Positions 35,337 through 45,351 of a DNA stretch of 60,163 nucleotides are shown piece after piece. Below the pieces are notes generated by a model. The model searched no databases, was not told the origin of the DNA, and was given only the letters and a program-made list of their open reading frames with translations. This DNA is from Verrucomicrobiota bacterium (GTDB lineage Bacteria > Verrucomicrobiota > Verrucomicrobiia > Verrucomicrobiales > V1-33), in contig QQNF01000014.1 in NCBI GenBank assembly GCA_003402705.1, positions 1 to 60,163 on the forward strand, read 5' to 3'. Within the stretch, counting starts at the first letter, position 1, and each line of letters starts with the position of its first letter. Both the position numbers and the translations under genes were made by a program.

Positions 35337-38300
35337 TCAGTTCGCGAGCACCACCCGCACCCTCATGTACCGCCGCACACTCCCAGCCATCGGCCGCGTC
35401 TCCACCGCTCGCCACGTCTCCACCGCCCCGGACACCGAAACCCGGCTCTCCACCACCGTGCCCGAACCCCATGTCACAAGGTCATCCGAAACCTCCGCAA
35501 TGTACGTCAGCCCAGCACCCGCATACCGCGTATAACTGATCGCCAGCACCCCGCCCTCCGCAGAAACCACGGGCAACCCACTCGTCGTCGATGCCCTCGG
35601 ATCCATCCCCAGCGCAAACTCCAGCAGATTCACAATCCCATCCGCATCAGGATCCCGGCTCATCCCCGTCACTAGCGGATCCGCACTCCCCAGCACCCGC
35701 ACCGCCCACGCATCATAGGTCTCCGTCACCGTCACCGTCACCTCGTCACTCACCGCCACCGTCCCGCTCGCCGTCAGCCGCAGCACATACACCCCAGGCA
35801 CCGTGAAGTTCGCCGTCGTCGACACCTGCCCAGCACTCCCGAACACCACCGCCCCAGGCCCGCTCACCCGCGTCCACGCCACCGTCACCGCCGCTGGATT
35901 CTGCGACCCGTAACTCAACACTCCCTCCAGATCAATTCCGTCAGGAATCGCCACCGCCACGTCCTCCCCAGCCGCCACCGCAAAACTCCCGTTCAACCCG
36001 GGATTCGGTACCGCCGCCCGCCACGATACAGCATTGTCCCACGTGTTCCGCGCCCCCGCAGCATTCACAATCTCCAGCGACGCCCCGCCACCATCCGTCA
36101 CCGGATACCATCCATCCCCATAGTCAAAATCCAGAATCCCTAGCTGATACCCGTCAATCTCCATCCGGACCCGCTCCCCTCCATTGCTCAGACTCCCACC
36201 ATACGTCCCCCCGAACGGAACCCCCGGATAACGCGCCGCAAACGCCGTCTGCGACACATTCGAAATCACCACCATCCCCCCAGCCGCCAGCTCCGTCCCA
36301 GGCGCAAACTGGAACGTGATCCCATTCACAAACTTCACCGTCTCCAACGGCAGCTTCACCGTCGCACTCAGATTCCTCAGCTCAATGAACTCCGCCGTCC
36401 CCGCCCCCGGCGGATTGTACATCATCTCCGTAATCCGCAGGTTCTCCAGCAGCAGGGTCTGCGCCGTCAGATCCGTCGTGTTGGAATACCCAGGCGTCGG
36501 CAGACCGAAAAATGCCAGCCCAACCCCGCCATCAGGACTCCGCCCCTGCGACACATCCTCCGTCTGCGGCTCAATCACCACCTGATCAATCACCCGCCCC
36601 GCACCGTCCAGCAGCGCCAGCGGTTCGCGCAGCCGGTTGATCGAAAACGCCAGATGATTCGATCCCTGCTCCGGCGCATTGTCCGCTATGCACCGCACAA
36701 ACCCACCCGCCCCAATGAAACTCAGCGCCGGCAGCGGCGATTTGCCAGGTTCATTGATCGCGTCATCCGTCAGCACCAATCCACCCAGCGCCACCGGCTG
36801 CACCCCCGGATTGAACAGCTCCACAAAATCATTCTCCACAACGAAATCATTCGCCGCACTCCATTCATTCAATCTCAACCCCGCCACCGTCCCCAGCGCC
36901 ACCCCGGCATTCGCCGCCCCGATCGTCGGCTCGGTCAGCGACCACGCCAGCTCCGTTCCCAGCCGCCCGATCGATTTGTTCGTCACCTGATAACCAAACC
37001 GCACGCTGTCAATCAGCGTCGCCCCAATCGCACTCCCGTCATACAGATAAAGCGCATCTCCATCACGGTCGAGATTCACTCCGGTCTGATCAGACCGCAG
37101 CACCAAATAACCCCCGGGCGCTATCTCCGTCCCCGCCGGGAACAAATACCGCGGCCCTTCCCCTGCCGTCAGCTCCTTCTCCGCCAGCGACCACCCCTCC
37201 AGATTCACCGGCGTCCCCCCAAGATTCCGCAACTCGATCACATCCGGCCGCGCTCCCCCCACGACCCACGCCCCCGCATTGTCCGCCAGCACTTCATTAA
37301 TCACCACCGGCCTCACCGCCGGATTAACCACAATCGGCCGCGTCACCGTCGGCACACTCTGCCACACCCCCGCATCGTTCCGCCCGATCACCGATACCGT
37401 GTGCGTCCCCGCCGCCAGATTCGTCAGCACGATCGGCGTCGTCACCGGAATCTCCCCGGACAACACCCCGCCATCCACCGCAAACCGATACACCGTATAA
37501 CCCCAGTTGTACGCCGCCACCGTCCCTGACTGAAACACGCCGCCAGGCCCCACCGTCAGCGTCAACGACGCCCCATCCACCGCAACCGCCGGCACCCCGC
37601 CAACCGCCACCCCCGCAGGCTGCAGCCCGCCCCGATTCCCTCCGAACATTCCCGTCCACCGCGCCGGCGACATCGGCCCCGGCACCAGCGCCGCCCGCAA
37701 CCGCGCCGCCGCCGCCATCCCCTGCGCCACCGTCCCCGCCCCTAACGTCGTCGGCGGCACCAATCCAGCCGTCGCCAGCTGCGCTCCCGCAGACACATTC
37801 CCCGCTCCCGGCCCGCCCCACGTCACCCCAGCCGGAAACAGATTCCCATCCATCCGCACCGTCACATTCGCCGCATTGTAGTTCGCCACCAGCACCGCAC
37901 CATCATCAATCACGTTGTCCGCAATGTACGCCCCCTGACCATCCGCCAGCGCCGACAACGCCACGTCGTCATCCGTGAAATTGATCGCCGCTATGTCCAC
38001 CCCGGACCCATACGCCCGGTTCACCCGCGACACCGTGTTGTTCACAAACACAAACCGGTTCCGGTTCTTCGCCAGCACCGCGTGATCCACATCGTAAAAC
38101 AGATTGTTGATGATCGTCCACTCGGACACCGACGCATTGTCCTGCCCGCCCGAAATCGCACTAGCCGTATCCTTCGGATTCGGCCGCTGCGTGTCCTGAT
38201 GCACCCCGAAGAACACATTCCCCTCAATCCACGCATCCGTCGAATCCAGATCCAGACAGTCGTCCGTCGCCCCGTCAAACACGTTCCCGATCACCTGCAG

Positions 38301-41300
38301 AATCGCCCCCGGCCGGTTCCCGCCCGTGAAGTCAATCGTGTCATTGAACCCCCACGTGTGCCCGAAATAATTGCCCCGGAACACGCCGTATCCACCCGCC
38401 GGAATCCCCGTCACACCATGCAGCATCTCCGGCGCACTCGTCACGTTGAACGTCCCCGCATAGGTTGGAAACACCGAGTTCGACACCACAAACGAACTGT
38501 TATCAAAACTGATGTACTGCACCACCGGCACATTCCCCCACACCGTGTTGTCGAAGAACACCACCGCATTGTTCACGTGGCACTTCGCATTGTGGCCACC
38601 AATCGCCGTGCCCCCCGCATTCTCAATGTCCACATAGGCAAGGCGGCTCTCCTGCGTCGCATTCAGAAAATCCAGCGCCCCCCAGTTCCCCGCCCCAGGA
38701 GCCGCCGCAAACCGGATCCGGTTCGTCTCCGTCCCCTGCGCTATCAGCCGCCCCGTCCCAGTCACCTGAATGCTCGCACCCGCATTAATGTAAACCGTCG
38801 CCCCCGCACCAATCGTCAGGACCACCCCGCTCGGCACCGTCAATGTCCCCGTCACCTGCCACGGCCCACCCGCCGCACTCCACGTCTCACTCGCCGCTAG
38901 CGTCCCCGCCCGCGCCGTCGTCCCGCCATCATCATGCCAGATCTCCACCACCTGACTGTCCAGCACCGCATCCCCAGCCCCCAGCGCCTGCACCGTCAAA
39001 CGGTTGATCCCCGGATTCAGCGTCACCGCTGCCCCAGCCGCCCACGGCGCAAGCCCCGTGCCGCCCTCGCCATCCCCAGCCGCACTCCCGCCGCCCATGT
39101 CATTGTAATTGTCAGGCAGCACTTCCACCCCGCCCACCAGCAGCTTCCTCACACGGCTCGAATCCACCGTCCCGGACAACCCTGTCACATTCGCCGTCGT
39201 CGTCCGCGGATACCCGCTCTGCACCGGCAGATTCGTCCCCGCCGTCAGCACCGCCGGCGGCTGCCCCACCGCATCATACCCAAGTAACGCACGCAGAATG
39301 TAATCCCGCCGCGTCGCATTGAAATTCTTGATATTGTCACGCGCCGAAACACTCACCCCGCCCCCCGGCCCGCCCCAGCTCCCTAGCGTGTTGTCCACCA
39401 TCGCATTGAAATTCGCAGGCAGAAACACCGTCCCCAGCAACTCCACCAGCTGCGCCTTGAACCGCTGATTGCTCTCCGGATTCGTATACAGCGGTGCCAG
39501 CGCTCCGATCCGCTCCCCACTGTTGCTGAAATTCCCCGTCACCTGATACACCGTCGCCGTCGGCGAGGTCGGATCCGCTGAACTCGTGTTCCCTCCCTGC
39601 CCCCACACCGTGTCAAAATCATGCGCCAGCGGAATGAACCGCGGATCCTTCTCCCCCCGGTACAAACCATAGTCATCATTGCTCCCATTCGACAGGTTCG
39701 TCTCATTGTGATTCACAATCGTCTGAAACGCCAGCCACCGCAGCCAGTAGTCCAGATTGATCACCGACTCCATCTGCGGCACCGTCGGCGCTGTCGCCCC
39801 GCGGAACGTCGTCATCAGGCCGTTCACATCCCGCCAGTCATTCAATCCCTCATTCGAATTCTTCAGCCACCCGTCGTTCCGATACCCACTCGCACTCGGC
39901 ACCCCCGGCGCACTCTCTCTCACCGTGAAATTCTGGTGCGGCCTCACCTTCTTGTACAGATTCCCGCCCGAATCCAGCGGCCGCCTCACCTTCAGATACT
40001 CGCTCCCCGCAGGCTGCAGATGAATGTACCACCCCCAGCTGTACTGCTGGTTCTGCAACGCACGATTCCCCCCATTCACCCTCACCTGCACCGGCCACGA
40101 CCGCTCGTGAATCAACCCCGCCGCCTCCATCGCCGTGCTCGCCAGATGCCCCAGATGCGTGTACCACACATTCAGATTCATCTCCGAGTCCCCGTTCCAG
40201 TCGTTGTCCTTCGGAATGTCCAGCCGCCAGTTGTTCACCGCATTCCCCCGCGACCCCGCCCCCCGCACCCGCAGCCCGCAGCGATAACGGATCTCCGTGT
40301 CGCCACCCTGCCGCGTCACCAGCGTCACATTCACCCGCGCGTCACTGTTCCGGTCCCACGCATTGCTATGAAACAACTCCACGTCCGCCACCGCACCCGC
40401 CAGCCGGTAAATCGGATAGTTGCTGTTCCACGCCTCCTCATCCACCTGGTAAAACGCATTCGCCGCCTGCACCAGCACGCCCGCTCCATTCCGTCCAGGC
40501 GGCGGCCACGTCCGGCTCAACCCGCCCGCATCACTCGCCATCACATAAAACTCCACCACCGTCCCCACCGCCTGCGCAGGAATCACCCCGCCAAACCGCC
40601 CGTCACCAGCCACCCCATCCCCCGTCCGCCCGTCATCCTTCATCGCCACCTGATTGAATGCCCCCGCAGCAGCACTCGAAACCCGCCAGAACAACGCCGC
40701 CACCGGCGCACTCTCAGCCTCATCCTTGAACTCCGCCGTCACCGTCACCGCCTGCGCCGACGTCGGAATCGCCGGCGCATGCTTCACCTTACCAATCAGC
40801 GGAGCCACCTCCGCCGCCCTCACACTGTTCGGCTGCCCAGGCGTCGGACTCGCCACCGACGCCTCCCAGTTCTCTCCATTCCCGTTCCCCAGCACCGGAT
40901 TGATCAGTTCCAGCGACGCACCCCCGCGGTCATGCCGCGCAAACCACCCCCAGCCAGTCTCCCCACTCAAGGTCTCCTCCCGACGCTCCGCCCAATCCCC
41001 CTCGTCCGCATACGTCACCTCATCCACCACCGTCCCGTCCGCCGCCACCAATCGCACCCGCTCCCCGCCATCACTCAACTCCCCAGTCCAGCCACCACGC
41101 AGCAGCCCCACACTCCCGTACGTCGCAGAAAACACCGCCGGATCCGCCGCAATCACCAGCAGCCCATTCCCCGGAATCACCGTCCCCGCAGGAATCACAA
41201 AACTCACCCCCGCATTGATCGCCCACCCTGACACATCCAGCGCCCCGGGATTCGCATTCAGGATCTCCAGAAACTCCTCCCGCGAGTTCATCGACGCAGG

Positions 41301-44300
41301 ATTATACATGATCTCGTTGATGTGCACCTTCGCCAGATCCACCCCCACAGACACCGTCGCCGTCACCACCGCCGACTGCAATTCCCCGTCACTCGCCCGA
41401 TAACCAAAACTGTCCACGCCCGAAAACCCAGGCTCCGGCGTGTACGTAAACCCTCCCGTCCCCTCCAGCAGCACCGCCCCGTGCGCCGCAGGCAACGCCA
41501 GCACCGCACTCAGCGCCTGACCGTCCACATCGCTGTCATTCCTCAACACCCCGCCCGAACCCGGCACCGTCAGCACCGTATCCAGCGGCGTCCCGAAACT
41601 GTCACCCTTCGCCACCGGCGCATCATTCACCGGCAACACCGTCACCGTCACCGTCCCCAACGCCGCTGAATCCCGCGTCCCGTCATTCGCACGATACGTG
41701 AACAGATCCGTCCCGTTGAAATCCGCCTGCGGCGTGTACACAAACGCCCCGTTCGCCTGCAGCGCCACCGTCCCCCTATCCGGTTGCGTCACCACCGTCG
41801 CCGTCAGCGGATCCCCGTCAGGATCCGTATCATTCCCCAGCAACCCCGGAACCCCCACCGTCAGCGCCGCATCCTCACTCGCACTGTAAGCATCCGCCAC
41901 CGGCACCGGCCGCCCATTCACCCGGATCGTCACCGTCGCCCGCGGCGATGTCGCCACGCCATCCCCAACCCGATACGCAAACGTCACCGACCCCACAAAC
42001 CCAGCCGCAGGAACATACGAAAACGATCCATCCCCATTCAAGGTCAGCGACCCAGACGATACCGGCACCGTCAGCACCGCATTCAGCACCGTCCCCGCAT
42101 CCGCATCCCCGTCGTTCCCTAGCACTCCAGGCGCAGCCACATTCAGCGGCACCCCCGGATCCGTCGCATACGCGTCCGCCACCGACACCGGCACATCATT
42201 CACATTCGCCACCGCGATCGTCACCGTCGCCGCCGCCGAAGGCCCACCCGCATCGCTCGCACGGTACGTGAACGTATCCACTCCCGCAAAATCCGCCCTC
42301 GGCACATAACGGAACGACCCGTCCCCGTTCACCGTCACCGTCCCGTTCGCCGGACCTGCCACCAGCGCCGCCGTCAGCGCATCACCATCCGCATCCACAT
42401 CGTTCGCCAGCAACCCCGCCGCCGCACTAACCGTAAACTCCGCATCCTCCGTCGCATTGAACGCATCCGCCACCGCACGCGGCCGCACATTCGGCCCCGG
42501 AATCACATTGATCGCCACCGTCGCACGCCCCGACACCAACCCAGTGTTGTCCCGCGCCAAATAGCTGAACGTGTCCGACCCCACATAACCATTGTTCGGA
42601 ATGTACGTGAACGTCCCGTCCGCATTCACCGTCACCGTCCCGTTCGCCGGCACCGTGTGCGACAGAATCGTCAGCACCGCCCCCGCATCCCCATCCGTAT
42701 CGTTCGCCAGCAACCCCGCCGCCAGCGCCCGCGTCACCCGCAATCTCAGATTGAAACTCACATCCGAACTCGTCGGAGCCGTCTGGTGAATCTCCGCCGC
42801 AAACGTGTTCTCCCCCAATGCCAGCGCATTCAGCGGCAGCGGAAAATTCGCCACCACATTGTTCCCGCTCGCCGCAGTGCAGTAGAAATCAAACGCCGGA
42901 TTCAGCGTCGTCGCCGCCGACGGCATGTTTGCCGTCCTCACCACCTCCGCACCATTCAGAAACACGATCCCGCCATCGTCGTGCAGCAGCGAGATCTCCG
43001 CCGCCGTCACATTGTAGAGATCACTCACCGTAAACTTCCGCCGGAAATACGTCGTCGCATACCGCCCGCCCTCACCACTCACATAACCAGGCGTCGCATT
43101 GTCCTCCACCACCGTCACCTCATCCCCGTTACCATACCCTAACTCCGCCCCGCCGGACTTCCACGCCGTATCGACAAACTCCGGAGCCCGCCACGCCACG
43201 CCCTGATCACTCCCGTTGTCCAGATACTTCCACACACTCGGCACCGCCGCCGAACCATACGGCACCACATCGTCAGTCACCGTCCCCACCGTCAGCGCCG
43301 TCACTACCAAAGGCGCATTCTTCGGCGTCGTGTACGTGTCATTCACCGCCACCGGCGCCGCCCCCAGTCCCACCACCGCAATCCTCACCGTCACATCCTG
43401 CGACACCGCCAACCCGTCATTCACCCGGTAAATGAAACTCGCCTCACCCGAAAACGAGGCCGCCGGCGTGAACACCAATGACCCATCCCCATTCAGCACC
43501 AGCACGCCCTGACCAGCCGTCACATTCGTCACCAACTGCACCACCAGCGCACTCCTCGAATTGTCCACATCCAGATCATTCTTCAACACGCCGTCCGCCG
43601 CATTCACCGTCAGCGCCACCTGCTGGTTCGTCGTGTAGTTGTCAGCCACCGCCACCGGCGCATCATTCACCGGATTCACCGTGATCGCCACCGTCGCCAC
43701 ATTCGACGCCACAGGATCCACCGCATCAAACGCACGATACGTGAAACTGTCCGCACCCGCATAATTCCCATTCGGACTGTACGAAAAATTGCCGCTCGCA
43801 TCCAGCACAAGCTGCCCATTCGCAGGCCCGCTCACCAGCTCCGCCCTCACCGGATTCCCCGTGTCGTTCGCCAGTACCCCGCTCCCGCCCGAAAGCGTCG
43901 TCACACTCACATTGTCAATCGACGCCACCCCGAACTCATCCGCCACCGTCGCCTTGTTAGTATACCCGCCCAGCGTCAGCACATGATCGCCCGCTCCAAG
44001 ATTCACATCAAATGTCGCCGTCGCCCACGGCGTATCCAGCGTCGCCGACCCGTTCCCCACCCCGACCAACCGCCCCAGAAACAACCCCTGCGGCGTCGTC
44101 ACCGTCCCATACCGCGTTCCGTTCAGACTCATCGCAAACGCCGTGAACTCATCCGGCTCCAGCCCGCCCCTCGTCCCGATCCTCCAGTCAAACACCACCC
44201 GCACCGTCGCCGATGCCGCCAGATTGAAACTCCGCTGCCACCCACCCGAAAACCCTGACGAATTATTCACCTTCCCCGTTTCCACCATCAGCATCCCGCC

Positions 44301-45170
44301 GGGATTCCCCCCAGTCGCCACCACCGCACCACTCGCATTCGCCGGCCGGTTCGTCCCGAACGTGTCGTCCGCATACACAAACCCCTGCTCCGCATTCCCC
44401 GCAGGCGTGAACTGCACATCAATCCCCACATCACTGCTAGTATACGAACTCCCCCCCGACTGGTGCACCTCCACCGCCATCACGTTGTTCCCAGCCACCA
44501 GCAACCCCGCCGGAATCGTAACCGTGTCCGTCGTGTACGTCCCCTCATCCGCAATGCTGTTCAGCACCGACGTGTTCGTCGTCACCGGCCCCGCTGGAAA
44601 AATCTGCCCCGCATCCATCCGCACCCGGTCCACCTCCTGCCCATTCACATAAATGATCGCCCCGTCGTCAATCACATGCCGAACCTGCCACGTCCCCACA
44701 CTCGCCTGCGCCGCATTCAGCGTAAACACCTTCCGGAACAGATACGTCGTCACATTGTACGGCCCGCTCGCCGTCACCCCCTGCAGGGTGTTCGGCGCCC
44801 CCGGAAACGCATTGATCCCCCCAGCCTGCAGCGGCAGCACCCCTGTCCCCCACGGCACCACCGTCGACGTCCCCACATCAAAATTCAGCGCCTTCCAATC
44901 CCTCCCCGCCCCATCAACCGGATACGTGTCCGTCGTCTGCCCGTTCTGATTGTTCCGAATCCGGTCCAGATACCGCCAATCCCCTCCCACCACATTCGTC
45001 CCCGGCTCGAAATTCGCAGAAAACAACGCCGCCGCACTCGTGTTCAGCACCGCATCCTCATTCACCGCATACGTGTCATTCACCGCCACCGGCGCCCCGC
45101 TCACCAGCGAGGGCAGCACACACATGACAGCAATTCTAAAAAGGGTTCGGTGTCCGGTCATAAATAACAT
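35337..45170 (-). CDS. Giant cadherin-like / lamin-tail / CotH surface protein
   Basis: About 3,277 residues. A signal peptide (HRTLFRIAVMCVLPSLVSGA) is followed by seven cadherin/VCBS-like Ig modules marked by G(V/L)LxNDxDxD loops (~25-1260). Then a lamin-tail domain (~1265-1390: INEIMYNPAS), a CotH-type kinase domain (~1520-1960: NYPIYRL, QTIVNHNETNLSNGSNDDYG, PLAHDFDTVWG), a parallel beta-helix (~2130-2450), and three further lamin-tail domains (~2620-3040). A PKD/Ig-like domain and a C-terminal module with DPDADGIVNLLEFALGMDP end it. CotH kinases phosphorylate secreted proteins. Two ~200-400-residue jelly-roll domains interrupt the Ig modules. Starts at 45170 or 45161 are equally possible. 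Probably adhesive or surface-exposed. Confidence 0.88.
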   Translation of the reverse strand: MLFMTGHRTLFRIAVMCVLPSLVSGAPVAVNDTYAVNEDAVLNTSAAALFSANFEPGTNVVGGDWRYLDRIRNNQNGQTTDTYPVDGAGRDWKALNFDVGTSTVVPWGTGVLPLQAGGINAFPGAPNTLQGVTASGPYNVTTYLFRKVFTLNAAQASVGTWQVRHVIDDGAIIYVNGQEVDRVRMDAGQIFPAGPVTTNTSVLNSIADEGTYTTDTVTIPAGLLVAGNNVMAVEVHQSGGSSYTSSDVGIDVQFTPAGNAEQGFVYADDTFGTNRPANASGAVVATGGNPGGMLMVETGKVNNSSGFSGGWQRSFNLAASATVRVVFDWRIGTRGGLEPDEFTAFAMSLNGTRYGTVTTPQGLFLGRLVGVGNGSATLDTPWATATFDVNLGAGDHVLTLGGYTNKATVADEFGVASIDNVSVTTLSGGSGVLANDTGNPVRAELVSGPANGQLVLDASGNFSYSPNGNYAGADSFTYRAFDAVDPVASNVATVAITVNPVNDAPVAVADNYTTNQQVALTVNAADGVLKNDLDVDNSRSALVVQLVTNVTAGQGVLVLNGDGSLVFTPAASFSGEASFIYRVNDGLAVSQDVTVRIAVVGLGAAPVAVNDTYTTPKNAPLVVTALTVGTVTDDVVPYGSAAVPSVWKYLDNGSDQGVAWRAPEFVDTAWKSGGAELGYGNGDEVTVVEDNATPGYVSGEGGRYATTYFRRKFTVSDLYNVTAAEISLLHDDGGIVFLNGAEVVRTANMPSAATTLNPAFDFYCTAASGNNVVANFPLPLNALALGENTFAAEIHQTAPTSSDVSFNLRLRVTRALAAGLLANDTDGDAGAVLTILSHTVPANGTVTVNADGTFTYIPNNGYVGSDTFSYLARDNTGLVSGRATVAINVIPGPNVRPRAVADAFNATEDAEFTVSAAAGLLANDVDADGDALTAALVAGPANGTVTVNGDGSFRYVPRADFAGVDTFTYRASDAGGPSAAATVTIAVANVNDVPVSVADAYATDPGVPLNVAAPGVLGNDGDADAGTVLNAVLTVPVSSGSLTLNGDGSFSYVPAAGFVGSVTFAYRVGDGVATSPRATVTIRVNGRPVPVADAYSASEDAALTVGVPGLLGNDTDPDGDPLTATVVTQPDRGTVALQANGAFVYTPQADFNGTDLFTYRANDGTRDSAALGTVTVTVLPVNDAPVAKGDSFGTPLDTVLTVPGSGGVLRNDSDVDGQALSAVLALPAAHGAVLLEGTGGFTYTPEPGFSGVDSFGYRASDGELQSAVVTATVSVGVDLAKVHINEIMYNPASMNSREEFLEILNANPGALDVSGWAINAGVSFVIPAGTVIPGNGLLVIAADPAVFSATYGSVGLLRGGWTGELSDGGERVRLVAADGTVVDEVTYADEGDWAERREETLSGETGWGWFARHDRGGASLELINPVLGNGNGENWEASVASPTPGQPNSVRAAEVAPLIGKVKHAPAIPTSAQAVTVTAEFKDEAESAPVAALFWRVSSAAAGAFNQVAMKDDGRTGDGVAGDGRFGGVIPAQAVGTVVEFYVMASDAGGLSRTWPPPGRNGAGVLVQAANAFYQVDEEAWNSNYPIYRLAGAVADVELFHSNAWDRNSDARVNVTLVTRQGGDTEIRYRCGLRVRGAGSRGNAVNNWRLDIPKDNDWNGDSEMNLNVWYTHLGHLASTAMEAAGLIHERSWPVQVRVNGGNRALQNQQYSWGWYIHLQPAGSEYLKVRRPLDSGGNLYKKVRPHQNFTVRESAPGVPSASGYRNDGWLKNSNEGLNDWRDVNGLMTTFRGATAPTVPQMESVINLDYWLRWLAFQTIVNHNETNLSNGSNDDYGLYRGEKDPRFIPLAHDFDTVWGQGGNTSSADPTSPTATVYQVTGNFSNSGERIGALAPLYTNPESNQRFKAQLVELLGTVFLPANFNAMVDNTLGSWGGPGGGVSVSARDNIKNFNATRRDYILRALLGYDAVGQPPAVLTAGTNLPVQSGYPRTTTANVTGLSGTVDSSRVRKLLVGGVEVLPDNYNDMGGGSAAGDGEGGTGLAPWAAGAAVTLNPGINRLTVQALGAGDAVLDSQVVEIWHDDGGTTARAGTLAASETWSAAGGPWQVTGTLTVPSGVVLTIGAGATVYINAGASIQVTGTGRLIAQGTETNRIRFAAAPGAGNWGALDFLNATQESRLAYVDIENAGGTAIGGHNAKCHVNNAVVFFDNTVWGNVPVVQYISFDNSSFVVSNSVFPTYAGTFNVTSAPEMLHGVTGIPAGGYGVFRGNYFGHTWGFNDTIDFTGGNRPGAILQVIGNVFDGATDDCLDLDSTDAWIEGNVFFGVHQDTQRPNPKDTASAISGGQDNASVSEWTIINNLFYDVDHAVLAKNRNRFVFVNNTVSRVNRAYGSGVDIAAINFTDDDVALSALADGQGAYIADNVIDDGAVLVANYNAANVTVRMDGNLFPAGVTWGGPGAGNVSAGAQLATAGLVPPTTLGAGTVAQGMAAAARLRAALVPGPMSPARWTGMFGGNRGGLQPAGVAVGGVPAVAVDGASLTLTVGPGGVFQSGTVAAYNWGYTVYRFAVDGGVLSGEIPVTTPIVLTNLAAGTHTVSVIGRNDAGVWQSVPTVTRPIVVNPAVRPVVINEVLADNAGAWVVGGARPDVIELRNLGGTPVNLEGWSLAEKELTAGEGPRYLFPAGTEIAPGGYLVLRSDQTGVNLDRDGDALYLYDGSAIGATLIDSVRFGYQVTNKSIGRLGTELAWSLTEPTIGAANAGVALGTVAGLRLNEWSAANDFVVENDFVELFNPGVQPVALGGLVLTDDAINEPGKSPLPALSFIGAGGFVRCIADNAPEQGSNHLAFSINRLREPLALLDGAGRVIDQVVIEPQTEDVSQGRSPDGGVGLAFFGLPTPGYSNTTDLTAQTLLLENLRITEMMYNPPGAGTAEFIELRNLSATVKLPLETVKFVNGITFQFAPGTELAAGGMVVISNVSQTAFAARYPGVPFGGTYGGSLSNGGERVRMEIDGYQLGILDFDYGDGWYPVTDGGGASLEIVNAAGARNTWDNAVSWRAAVPNPGLNGSFAVAAGEDVAVAIPDGIDLEGVLSYGSQNPAAVTVAWTRVSGPGAVVFGSAGQVSTTANFTVPGVYVLRLTASGTVAVSDEVTVTVTETYDAWAVRVLGSADPLVTGMSRDPDADGIVNLLEFALGMDPRASTTSGLPVVSAEGGVLAISYTRYAGAGLTYIAEVSDDLVTWGSGTVVESRVSVSGAVETWRAVETRPMAGSVRRYMRVRVVLAN

Positions 45171-45293
45171 GGCAGAAAACAGGGATACGCAGCACTCGGG
45201 CCCGCGTGTCGGAATCGTTGCAGTTCCAGTGCCGCACCCCACCCTATTCCGCCAGCAGGAACACGCAATTCTCCCGCAGCCTGATCGGGCCTA

Positions 45294-45321
45294 AGGGAAA
45301 TCCCTGGTTCGCCACCAGGGA
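45294..45321 (-). terminator. Probable terminator after the second PVC dehydrogenase gene
   Basis: Perfect 8-bp stem TCCCTGGT (45301-45308) with ACCAGGGA (45314-45321) and a 5-base loop. On the minus strand TTTCCCTT follows. It separates the dehydrogenase from the giant gene. Confidence 0.55.
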
Positions 45322-45351
45322 ATCTTCGCTTCAGCGGAAATGAATCTCCCG

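Noticed and set aside
33721..41231. Very long open frames antisense to the PVC dehydrogenase and giant genes (for example 33721-35535 and 39621-41231)
   Set aside because: Arg/Pro/His-rich translations with no domain, produced by the high GC and strong C skew opposite real genes.
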